Part shown: piece by piece, positions 24,734-34,433 of the stretch | How positions within the stretch are numbered: the first letter of the stretch is position 1 | Layout of the letters: every line of letters begins with the position of its first letter | Assembly (NCBI GenBank): GCA_038503065.1 | Contig: JBCAMK010000010.1 | Location: 1,054,001 to 1,118,000, forward strand | DNA length: 64,000 nt | From: Paragyromitra xinjiangensis | Taxonomy: Eukaryota > Ascomycota > Pezizomycetes > Pezizales > Discinaceae | Direction: 5' to 3' | Notes under the pieces: model-generated | Seen by the model: the letters and a program-made list of their open reading frames with translations, nothing else | Database searches by the model: none | Told to the model about the DNA's origin: nothing | Position numbers and translations under genes: made by a program

Positions 24734-24914
24734 ACATACAGTGCCAAAAAGGGGGATGCGATTGGTACAGCATTTTTACAGTATTCTAAAAAATGCTGGA
24801 TTAATTCGGCACTGCTACGGGATTTATTAGCAAATGCAGCAGCGCTCCAAAATTAATACAGCATTTTCTAAAAAATACGGTAGTAGATCCACCCCACTTT
24901 TTGGTACTGTATGT
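24734..24914. mobile_element. Short inverted-repeat element (181 bp)
   Basis: The left end acatacagtgccaaaaag and right end ctttttggtactgtatgt are inverted repeats with one mismatch. The interior has repeated acagcattt motifs in both orientations that could fold. No ORF. Confidence 0.65.
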
Positions 24915-25160
24915 GAGTTTCCCCCGTTTTAGGGTACAATTTCCTGAAAATGAGTTATGTTGCAAGGCGCCATGATTGCCATGCATTTTGATGGAAGGTG
25001 GGGATGACGAGTTAGTTACATAATCGGACGATCTAGCATGGGCTGGATTCCTAGTGGTGTCCTTCAAATGATTACGTGATTTATCAGTCAGGTTTCCCTT
25101 TCGCAGCCATTTTATCCACACCAACACTCCGACACAACTTTAACGCTTACCTGAAGACCT

Positions 25161-26415
25161 ATGGAGAAGCTGCCAGTTGAACTGCTCGATCGGATTCTTC
25201 ACCTCTCAGACCTGTCTCATAATGCTCGCCTGGCATGTAGGTTGGTCTGCCGTGGATTTTGCTCCGCCCTTAATCCACAAACCTTCCGCCGAATACGCAC
25301 ATCGGAATTTAGTCGAGATGCCTTTGATCGCCTTGTCGACCTATCGCAGAGCCCGCTCGCCCAATTTGTCGTGGACTATGAGTATAAATTGGTTCCTTTC
25401 CTTTCAGCGAGTATGTTTAGCTATTCCTCTCTAGGCTCTGCTTCATGCGTCTCTGTTCTTCATGCTCGAACGAATCAGCTGATCTTGTGTAAAAGGGGAT
25501 GTCCATGACGTAGATCCTTTGATGCAATTGACTAGCGATTTCGACTCCTCATCAATTCAAGACATGGCCAAAGCCCTAGTGCGACATCACAAAACCCATC
25601 TCCACCAGGTCGATATTTTGGGAACGTTTTATGATATAATCTCCCTTTCAAAATCACTGCCAGCATTCAGAAACCTCAAGTCTGTTACTATCTCACGTTT
25701 TGATGGGTCTGACCAAGCTCCGTCTAGCCTTGAGTCTGCAACAACCCGTGCATTCTGGGCAGTGATCAAGGCTCTGAACAATTGTCAATTTCAGATTGAA
25801 TCATTTATAATCGACTCACTATACCATTCAACCCTCATCCACATCCATGCACGAAATTTGGAGCAGATCCATGAAGTCCTTGAGAACCTTAAACATTTTT
25901 CGGTCCTTAAACTTTCTGTAGCAACAGATATGAGGGATATACAAGTACGGACAATCCTAGAAGAAATAATCACCCAGACACCAAATTTAGAAATTCTACA
26001 AATTGGAAACGCAGAAAGCTGGAATGTGGACCCGTATAATACGAGCCAATTCTCTTTACATTTAGAACGTAGTCACAGTCCAAAATTGTTTCATTGGCCT
26101 CATTTAACGGTTCTAGAAATGCAGGGCAGAGCTACGATTCAGCAGGATAGGCTAATCGCATTTTTAGGAGGGCATGAACGAACCCTCAGAGAACTGAGCT
26201 TGAGGGGGTTTGCTCTCAAGGCCTGTACGCGGCAAATATCGGACTGGAAGACTGTTTTCGAAAAGCTTAGGGATTTGTTAGCATTGAAAAGGCTTGTCTT
26301 AAGTGGTCTAATGTCACAAGACAGACGAGACGGACGAGATCGCGATGGGAGATTTTCTAGAGTAGGGGAAGCACAGTTGAGGGAGTGGGAAAAATGGGTC
26401 CCAAGAGTCAGCTGA
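25161..26415 (+). CDS. F-box domain protein
   Basis: Proposed exons 25161-25410 and 25514-26415 (383 aa), joined by a 103-nt GTATGT...GTAG intron in phase (LSA-N-PLMQLT). The N-terminal F-box reads LPVELLDRILHLSDLSHNARLACRLVCRGF in total. The rest is leucine-rich with irregular repeat-like segments (FRNLKSVTISRF, TPNLEILQIGN, HLTVLEMQG, ERTLRELSLRGF, ALKRLVLSG), resembling the degenerate LRRs of fungal F-box proteins. F-box proteins usually bind Skp1 and present substrates to SCF ubiquitin ligases; the substrate here cannot be guessed. It is isolated among MITEs. Confidence 0.85.
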
Positions 26416-26991
26416 TACAGAAAGGTCACGATCGCTCATTGCGCGGAGCCGAAAGCCAAAAGGCTTAGGTATATTTTTTCAATTTTTTACAGATTGGTAA
26501 ACTTGTGTGTATTATTTCTTTAATTGTATATAACTAGGAGTTTAATTCAATTCTGTCCCTTTAATTGTAACTTCTTGGAGAACTCAAAATTGTTGTGAAT
26601 AGTATTTGCCTAAGAATAAAATTTACCCAGTACGAGTGAAATGCCCCGCTCTAGTCAGCAAACGCCCATAAAGTTTAAAGGGGACCCAGAACTCTTGCTT
26701 TCGTAATGTCTCCCGAATAAACACACCCGTTCTAGATAATATCGGGTACCTAGCCCAAGGACAATGGTATGAGCCTAGTCAACCAAGTTGTGAAGCGTTG
26801 CCGCGGGAAGCCATTGCGGCCAAAAGACACCTTCAGACTGTATTCAAGTACTAGTAGTATTATAAAAACTCGGAAAATTTGGCAGGGGTTTTAACCTAGC
26901 CACTAACCTATAAAGGATTTCGTCGAAGATCATGTGGCATTTGTGGAGGCTGTCTAAGCCAACTTCAAGTTAGTCTGAGTTACATTCGAGA

Positions 26992-27294
26992 TACCGTATT
27001 TACTGGGTTATAAGCAACTCGGATTTTAGAGTCCAAATAAGGTTTTTGTTTCAGCCACCTTTCCTTAGAGGTCCGGGAGCACGTTTAAATGGATATCAGA
27101 GCCAAAATCAGAGGCTCACAGACCCTCCCTCGGGCTTGAGGGGTTCATTTTGGGACTTTGGCCTCCTCGAGAGACCCCTTTGGGCAAGAATTAGTGGGAA
27201 ATCCTGTGCTTTTATATCCACCGAGCACAGACTTTGTCTCAAACTCTACTCTGACCCTAAAACGGAAGTTGCTTATAACCCAGTAAATACGGTA
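26992..27294. mobile_element. MITE with 28-bp perfect terminal inverted repeats (303 bp)
   Basis: Arms 26992-27019 (taccgtatttactgggttat...) and 27267-27294 are exact reverse complements. The outer TA on each side fits a TA target duplication as in Tc1/mariner. The ORFs inside have no recognisable product. Confidence 0.85.
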
Positions 27295-28231
27295 CTCTAC
27301 CAGAACAAAGGTTTTCGTAAAAGTGCTGTTTTGCACCAAAAGTAGCCACTTTGGCAAGACCAAAAGTACCGCCCACCCATAGCAAAAAGAATCCAGAACT
27401 TGGCAGGGATGTGGAAAATATTTGAGCAGTATCCTGTAATTTCTTTTTAGCTTTTTAGTGTTTCCTCTGAGTAGTTATGGTTGTTTAAGTCTTGAGGAGG
27501 CCAGAATTCATTGCAATGATTTTAAGTGAGAATTCATACCAATCTTCCATAGCAACAGGTTCAACAGCAAAATATTCTTCTAGCACTTAAAGGATTTACT
27601 TTCTTTTCCTAAAATTTCTTTAGGGTAATCTTTACACAGTTAGTCTACTCTAAAGGCATATCCTAGTTTAATTAATTATTGTGGAGGTAGTAGAATAAGG
27701 TTACTTTTGGTGTGAAATCGCCTAATTACAAAAACTTTTGTCCAGTCATTGTATGTACTACATGTATGCACTGAGTTTTTCCGTTCCGCACTCTGATTTG
27801 ATTGATTTAGGTTGATCCGTGCCCACACCATTGAACGTCTGTCTTACCAAGTGGGCCGCCAAATTCAAGAAGACATATCTTCCTAGGGCTCCACTGTGAA
27901 AGTACGCATGTACATACTTGGGATGGGAATATCTTCCCACTCAGCAGCCATCGAAATCGCCTGGCTGTAACGTAAGCGGGAGCGACAATTTATTCCCAGC
28001 CCAGGTACTGCATATATTCAATCGGGAGTGCAGTATTTCTTCAAACATTCCACATTGTGCTTCCTACTACGGCCGAAAATGGTATATACTTTATTCCATC
28101 ACAATTACTTACCCCCAGGATTTACAAGAACTTGTAGGGCTTCAAAACTATGGAAAAATTTTCTGGAGAAATTTTTTTGGTTGTTATGAGTATCAGAATA
28201 GCAGCTTAAAAACATGGTCGACATTTAGCCG

Positions 28232-28386
28232 CGCCCGAACCTAGTCTTGGTTCCATACTTTTGGGAAAATCGCTATTTATCTTTGGCGGCCGACACGATT
28301 TTTCCCAGGACTCAGATTTTAAACAAGAAGTATCGAAAAAAGTCTGGGCGACTGGAACGTGGGCATGAGATTATATTAGCCTGAAC
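28232..28386. mobile_element. Short inverted-repeat element, family X copy B
   Basis: It shares ttttgggaaaatcgctattt, cgatttttcccag, cagattttaaac and tctgggcg..aacgtgggca with the element at 23419-23572, in the same order. Its ends have diverged (cctagtcttgg / gagattatattag). Confidence 0.75.
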
Positions 28387-28731
28387 CATAGTTTAGAAAG
28401 ATTTATACCCTAGGATGTTCTATTTTTTGCGAAACTCATTTTCGAGCCGCCTACCTAATTCTAAATACATGTACCCATGAGATAGTACTACAGTGCATTT
28501 AGCCACTATCCCTCTCAATTACTCCAGCCAAAGGCTCAGTAAAATTAGTGTTACAGTGACCACTGAAGGAATTAAAAACAAGATTTTTCAAATTCGGCAA
28601 TTGCGTAATCACGAGAGAACTCAAGCAAACATTAATTCGATTCACGAAGAACAATGATGGTCTCAGAACTATCAGGCCCCCTCACTTTTAGATTTGTAAC
28701 AGACTATTCCACTTCCTCTGACCCCGTATAA

Positions 28732-30097
28732 TTACGACAAATATGAAGTGTCCACCCAAGTAGTGTACGAAGATCCAAATAATGTTGTGATAGGCTCCGC
28801 AGCGCTTAGAAAGCCAGCAAAACTTGCCTGTTAAGTAGTAACGAGTTCGAATCAGCAAACTGAAAATAAAGATAGAAGATTCTGGGCATACCCGCGTCCC
28901 ACTAGCTCCAGTTCCTGAATTTCCAAACTCCCTATAATAGACGTGTTCGGTATTCACGTCTGAACTGCTCCATACACTCCACCCTGCTGAATTTATGACA
29001 GCTGAAAGGGAACTGTTTTGAAACACGACCCTTGCATAATCACGCCAGGGTCTGCCCAGATACACTGTACCAGCAGAAACCGTCCATCCTGATGCTGCCT
29101 CGATGGTACTAGGATTGACTCGAACCCCTTCAGCATCTCCTAGCTTTCGAAATTGATAGTGTGGAGGGAGGTTCTTACCATTTATTCAAAATATAATATG
29201 ATACGTTACTATCCGAATCACGGCCGTTCGCAGTGACCCAGCCATTAGCCTTTACGCGGATATCAACACCATCAAACCAAGCTCTTTGCCTCTGACCAAA
29301 AATAAAATCTCTACTTATGTAAGAAAGCGGCTTTACATTAGTGGATGATAAAAACTCACGTTGCGCCGTCAATATAGCTCTTAGCATATACCGCATATCC
29401 CTCATTTGCCAGAAGTGTATCTAAAGAGAGCATCAAGGTCAGTGGGGCTGCCGGCTAACTATTCCACACTGATAGGTTCTGACCTTGATATCCGGTTAAT
29501 TTTACACCATAAAACCCTTGCTGATCTCCCTGAGAGCTCAATGCTACGGCTTGAGAACCCTTTCCTGAATGCAGCACCACCTTTAGCTTTCTATGTGCAG
29601 ATACAGGACCTCTGGATGGGATTATCGATCTTACCTCTTGTGTTGGCAATGTTGATGTTGTATATCTTCAGGCCAACCGCGTAGGCACGGATTGTAGCAG
29701 TAGCGTCATTGTTATCGGAATCATCCTGACTTTTCCCCTGAGTAATTGTAACAGTATTCGATTTATATGAAGTCGTATCTGTTGTCGAGCCGTAGATGGT
29801 AAGCTTAGCGGCACGGGTTGGGATATAAACTTGTTCGGCGTAGGTCCCCGGATATATGAAGATACATTGGGCCGCTGAAGAGGTTGTAGATAGAGAGCTG
29901 ACAGCTGCTTGGAGCTTTATTGAAAAATTCAAATTTAGTTCTCGCTATTGAGAAAATTTCATATCTTGAGAACATACGGTGGAGTATTGTCCTGACGCAG
30001 GACTTGTCGTGACCACTATGCAGCCACTTGGCGGGGTAGTCCTGGAGGCAGCAAATGCCAGGGGAATGAAGGCCAAAAACGCGAGTTTGTTGAACAT
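28732..30097 (-). CDS. Pectin methylesterase (pectinesterase, CE8), secreted
   Basis: Proposed exons (minus): 30097-29978, 29914-29635, 29564-29484, 29420-29360, 29310-29179, 29108-28892, 28827-28732 (328 aa; all GT-AG and in phase). A signal peptide MFNKLAFLAFIPLAFA is followed by the right-handed beta-helix of CE8. Family motifs are all present: GTYAEQ (about 63-67), KGSQAVAL, GYQDTLLA with the acid/base Asp about 161, DFIFGQ with the nucleophile Asp 182, and YLGRPW (241-246) with the substrate-binding Arg. The end, TTWVDTSYLS, matches family C-termini. It demethylates homogalacturonan outside the cell, making pectin open to lyases and polygalacturonases. It stands alone, with no other pectin gene in the window. 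The single-TGG-rich repeats next to it did not disrupt the gene. Confidence 0.95.
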
Positions 30098-32141
30098 ATT
30101 GAACTATTCAATGGTTTACAACGAATTACTTGTTTTCTTGATGGCGGTAATTGTCCCATTAAGTAGTTTTGAGCCAAGTTGAATGATCCCTCATTTGTGA
30201 GGGAAATTCATGAGACTTGGTATTCGGATATCCGCCCCGAAATTAAAGTAAATCGGTAAGTTTCTGTTAGGCCGAGAGGGAAAATTGATGGCTTTCTACA
30301 TTACCCCACAGTTATTTGTTATTTTATAGAAAAGCATCTCCCACAGCCGTCGCCGAGGACAGATCATAGATTGCGGGGTAGGTCTTTCAGCTTGCACCCG
30401 TAAAAGGTTATTCCTTCGCAAAGCCCTTTTAATTGGACATAGTAGTCTTTTTCTAGTAGATAGGTGCCTCGGCGTAATTAAGGAGTATGAATCCATCAAG
30501 CGCTTGGCGCTGGTTTGACCGGGAAATATGCCGGCATTCAACCAAGGAATATCGCAAAACATGGTGTAATTGATACCGAGGTTGGTCTATTATTCGCGCA
30601 ATTCTTCGGAGTCACAACTATCCTAATCACCAAAGTATCTTATATCTTGGGTCATCTACCCAAGCAATTGTTTGACGAGAATTTGCCCCTCTCGGCCCCC
30701 GCCGCTACATATATCCATGTGCGCAAAACCTTAGCCCTAGGCTACACCTAATTGTAAAGAAACTACTGAAGTTTCTTAGCAAGTTTCTTACTGCTTCAGG
30801 CATTCGTTTGGCTGTGGGTTATTTGGCGTATTCAGAGATTGCTTTAGACGTGAAAGCACTGGATGGCAAGCCATGTTGTAGAAGACGCCTAATTAACCAG
30901 TCAACAGTATACATAGAGAGCTCGAGCCTTTCTACCTCTGCCTCGTTTCTTCCTTCCTTATCCAATATATCTAGTATTTAGCCAGATCTAGAGCAACGAA
31001 TATCACCACTTCTTTCTTCACTAGCCCCTAGGCCCTCAATTCCAATCGCAACGTCCTATATTTTCGAATGGCCACATGCATGAAGGTTTAGAATCATACC
31101 ATATTATCTTTAATCACTCCTTAATCTCTTGAATATCAACTCCCCGGTAGTAGACTCCCTTGCTGTCAAACGCTCCGGAAGGATTCAGGAGAAATGGCTA
31201 TATAAATTAAGGGATTTCGAATTTCTACGCCACTAGATACACAGGATAGGATTTGCGGCTTGCATAAACAATTCCTCTTCTCCCTTGACCGAAATGCCAT
31301 ACTTCTCTATTTGATAACAAGAACTCCTTAAATATATGCTTCGGGGTTCTTCCTATAGTAGTGTATCGAGCACTATAGATAGGATGCTACATGTAGTTAT
31401 CGACGTCCTCTACCATCACCAATCCCCAAAACATATACTAAGCCAAGGAGAAATTCATTAGATATTCTTCGTATCGTAGGAGTGGTACTGGTTACTCATG
31501 GGAATTTCTAAGGTGCTTTTCCACGAATTATTGAGACCCTAATTAGCAGCGGGCAAGTGAAATTTGGGCGACTCGTACTAATAATATAGCTGAACCACGC
31601 CGGTAGTAGTAAACCTTACTTCCTTGCCCAACTCACATACAAATCGTAATCGGAAGGGGAGAACTCTTGCCGCAAACCATGTTCATTGGGCCATCCCATC
31701 CAACAAAAAGTGCCAGTAAGACGAATTTCCGCGTTCGGACCATTGCCTGCAATCCTTCTCAATTCTCATGAGGACAGACTTTAAACGATTATACGCTGTT
31801 TTCAGCGTTCCTAGATCCAAAAAAAAAGCGTAACCAAATTGACCTTGGTTTCACAAATGGTTGGGCACAGGCAGGGAACCTCTATGTAATTACAATTTCA
31901 GCGCTCCAAAATAGTCATGAAGAATATCAAAAGAAATGGTAGAGAAATTTTGTAAATCAAACATCGAAGTCGGACCAAGGGTGTGGAAAAATAAAGACGA
32001 AACGGAAATGTGCTCCCGGCAAGGAGTCGTCAAATCGTCAGATAGATCGACATAAAGTCACCCTTCGCATCCTTTCAGCTGATTTATCCCAGAGCCTTTC
32101 CAAGGTATTCCTATATTTTGGCCCTTCCGTTCTATAGAAAT
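30098..32141. other. Intergenic region, nothing recognised
   Basis: About 2 kb without an ORF that carries a domain or splices convincingly. The left part is the promoter of the minus-strand pectin methylesterase. Confidence 0.5.
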
Positions 32142-32488
32142 TTAAGATCTTTGCAGCCTCTCCCCAACAGCCTTCGTCACTCCACCTGCGGCACCCTTAA
32201 ATTCCCGGTCACACTCAGCATAGCCCCTCCCAGCACCAAATCCAAGACCAACCCAGGCAGGAAAAGCACGACGTTTAAAGAGAAGAACCGAAAAGATAAT
32301 CCCAAAACCCGCTCCGAGAGTAGACTTTACCAGGAGATTTGCGAGACAATGATCCCACTGGTTGGTGGCTGATTAGCAGGGCACGCTGAGGCAACGGAAA
32401 GAATCAGTCGTACTTTTTCGTTGAGAAGACCTTCAGATACAGGACGGGAGCGTTTGACTACCTCGGCGGAAGAAGTAGTAGTACTCAT
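32142..32488 (-). CDS. mic10: MICOS subunit Mic10 (MINOS1/Mos1 family)
   Basis: Two exons on the minus strand, 32488-32414 and 32357-32142, joined by a 56-nt intron (GTACGA ... CCAG, GCTAAT branch), give 96 aa. The N-terminus ends SRPVSEGLLNEK and continues WDHCLANLLVKS, the Mic10 signature. It then has two short membrane segments around FKRRAFP, the first with GAGFGIIFSVLLF and the second with the glycine zipper GLGFGAGRGYAEC. Mic10 oligomerises in the mitochondrial inner membrane and bends it at crista junctions. The family length is about 90-100 aa, so the gene is complete. Neither exon forms a long ORF, which makes it easy to miss. Confidence 0.93.
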
Positions 32489-33577
32489 GATGTGGGCAGT
32501 CTGCAGATTTTGGCCGGGTTAGTGATTGAGGTAGAGAGTTGTAAGTTCAATGAAATGCAAACCAAGAAGCTAGTTTACCAGAAAGAAAAAAACAGCAAAA
32601 AGTCGAACGGAAGATGGCCAAGGCAATTTGTATATCTCAACAACGGGGTGCGGTGAGGGTGAGATTTAGACGTAAAGACAGCGATCGCACAAAACCTGAA
32701 GTCTTGATTGCCAAGAAACTCCAATTAGTCAGCAATACTTATTGCTGACCTGTGACCAGGACATCTGAGCGGTTGCGTATGATAGATCATCTTACTGAAC
32801 ATAGCTAAAAGGTAATACAGTGGCTCCCCCACATTCAGAAAACACAACTATGATGACGGCGTGCCTGTTTTAAAAAGGAGTTATCTCTCTGTACGACTCC
32901 ATCGGGAGTATTCCTTGAAACGGCACTTTTTTCAAGAAGTTGACCAATTACACCAAGAACTACATGCATGTACGTACCCGGACACAGCGAGGAGAGTGCG
33001 GCCTGGTATAAGACGGCATTCCCTCTTCCCGCATTGTTCCCGCACATGGGGTTTTTGCAATTATTTGCATATCCTTCGCTGGAATAGAGTTATATGCCCA
33101 AGTATCCTCCTACCTAGAGACTAGACCTGATTTCCACGAGAGGCTGTGGGAGTCACCTATCCTCACTCGATAACGTTTACCCACTCTCAACAATAGCCAT
33201 CAGCTGCTGAAGGCTCAATATGCGCGAGTATATACATATAGTCCCCCCCTGGTGAGCCTTTTACAAAGCGCTTTTGGGGTCGTTCCTTCACCCATCAAAG
33301 CTTGCCAGAATCCCCTTACCCGAGGTTCATTGATCACTGATCATATCAGGAAAAAGTTATTTTAGACAATAGGTCTTATAATTTCACTGGCCAAAATGCA
33401 AAACTCGAAATTAGCATACAGAAATTTAAAGCTTCGCATTCATGAAAGTTAAAGGAAATCCAATATACACAAACTATAAAAAGAACATTAATCACCCATC
33501 ACTCTGGTAGAAGAGACCCACCCTGCAAGCGCTATATGTGACGCAAATCCAACCTTTTTGAAAGAAACCACGGCAAA
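32489..33577. other. Intergenic region
   Basis: Promoter side of mic10 on the left and downstream side of the HTH protein gene on the right. No other feature seen. Confidence 0.5.
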
Positions 33578-34433
33578 TCACAATTTTGCATGACCAAGTT
33601 CTTTCTCCAACTCCTCCAACCTCCTAATGGAGGCCTCTTTGCGAATTTTTGCTTTCGCCATCTGTATGTCCCGTTTTTCGATGTCCTTTCTTAGCCGCTT
33701 GATCTCTTTTCTCCTCCGTTTTTCCTCGGAGTCCTCATTCTTAAGCTTTGGGCTGGCGCTACTCTCTCCTTCAGCCTTCAATTCCGCATCGTCGGCCTCT
33801 CTGCTCTCTTCGCTTTCGGATCCATTAGTGCTGCTCTGGTCCATCGCATCATGCCTTCTTTTCCAGGAATCCAACCAAGAATTGGTACATGGTTTTCGTA
33901 TCTCTTCCGAGTAAATTTGGGTATTGAGTTCGTCAGCTTTAGCCTTTAGAGTTTCGCGACTGATGTTCGTCCGATCGTCGCATTGAATATACCAATCATG
34001 AAGCGCGAGGTCTAGCTCTGGATGGCTAAAATCCTCAGGGTTCGATGGTGGCGGTGTGGGAGGAAGAGCATGAGGAGGATGCGGAGATAGAGATGTTGGA
34101 GGCAAAGGGGGGCAACCAGCCTCGAACCTAACCTCGAGAGGTGTAGGACTGGATTTGAACTTTTTCAGATTTCGAGAGACGGTGGATTGGTTGATAGCTT
34201 TATGGAAGGTCGACTTGAACCACTCGGCAAGTTCCCTCTGCAATTAGGAACACAAGGAATAAGCATCTATGCTAACTATGATTCGTGACTTGATTCGAAT
34301 GACCAACCTGCTTGAGCTGAGGATTTCTTGATGCGTGAAGATATAGCTCGTACTTTTCGCCTGCCGTTGCTTCCTCGTGCTTTCGTTTCTTCGGTGAGGT
34401 TGCACGCTCGGGGTAGGCTACGTCCATATCCAT
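33578..34433 (-). CDS. CENP-B/pogo-type double HTH protein lacking a transposase domain
   Basis: Proposed exons (minus) 34433-34308 and 34237-33578, 261 aa, with an intron of 70 nt (CAG|GTTGGT ... TTGCAG). The start MDMDVAYPERATSPKKRKHEE has a likely nuclear signal (PKKRKH). Then comes a psq/CENP-B N-terminal HTH (EKYELYLHASRNPQLKQ, RELAEWF, NQSTVSRNLKKF), a proline-rich linker, and a second Tc5/CENPB-type HTH (LALHDWYIQCDD, ISRETLKAKADEL, SWLDSWKRRH). The C-terminus is an acidic stretch followed by a charged coiled coil (about 205-258). No DDE nuclease follows. It could be a domesticated pogo-like DNA-binding protein or a truncated transposon product; the clean intron and intact reading frame favour the former. 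Confidence 0.8.

Larger units (their letters stand above)
21874..25160. other. Repeat-rich intergenic region
   Basis: No gene supported. At least five short inverted-repeat elements (21952-22124, 23092-23207, 23419-23572, 24476-24686, 24734-24914) make up much of it. Each is listed separately. Confidence 0.65.
26416..28731. other. Repeat-containing intergenic region
   Basis: No gene supported. It contains the 303-bp MITE at 26992-27294 and family X copy B at about 28232-28386. The remaining sequence shows no domain-bearing ORF. Confidence 0.6.
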
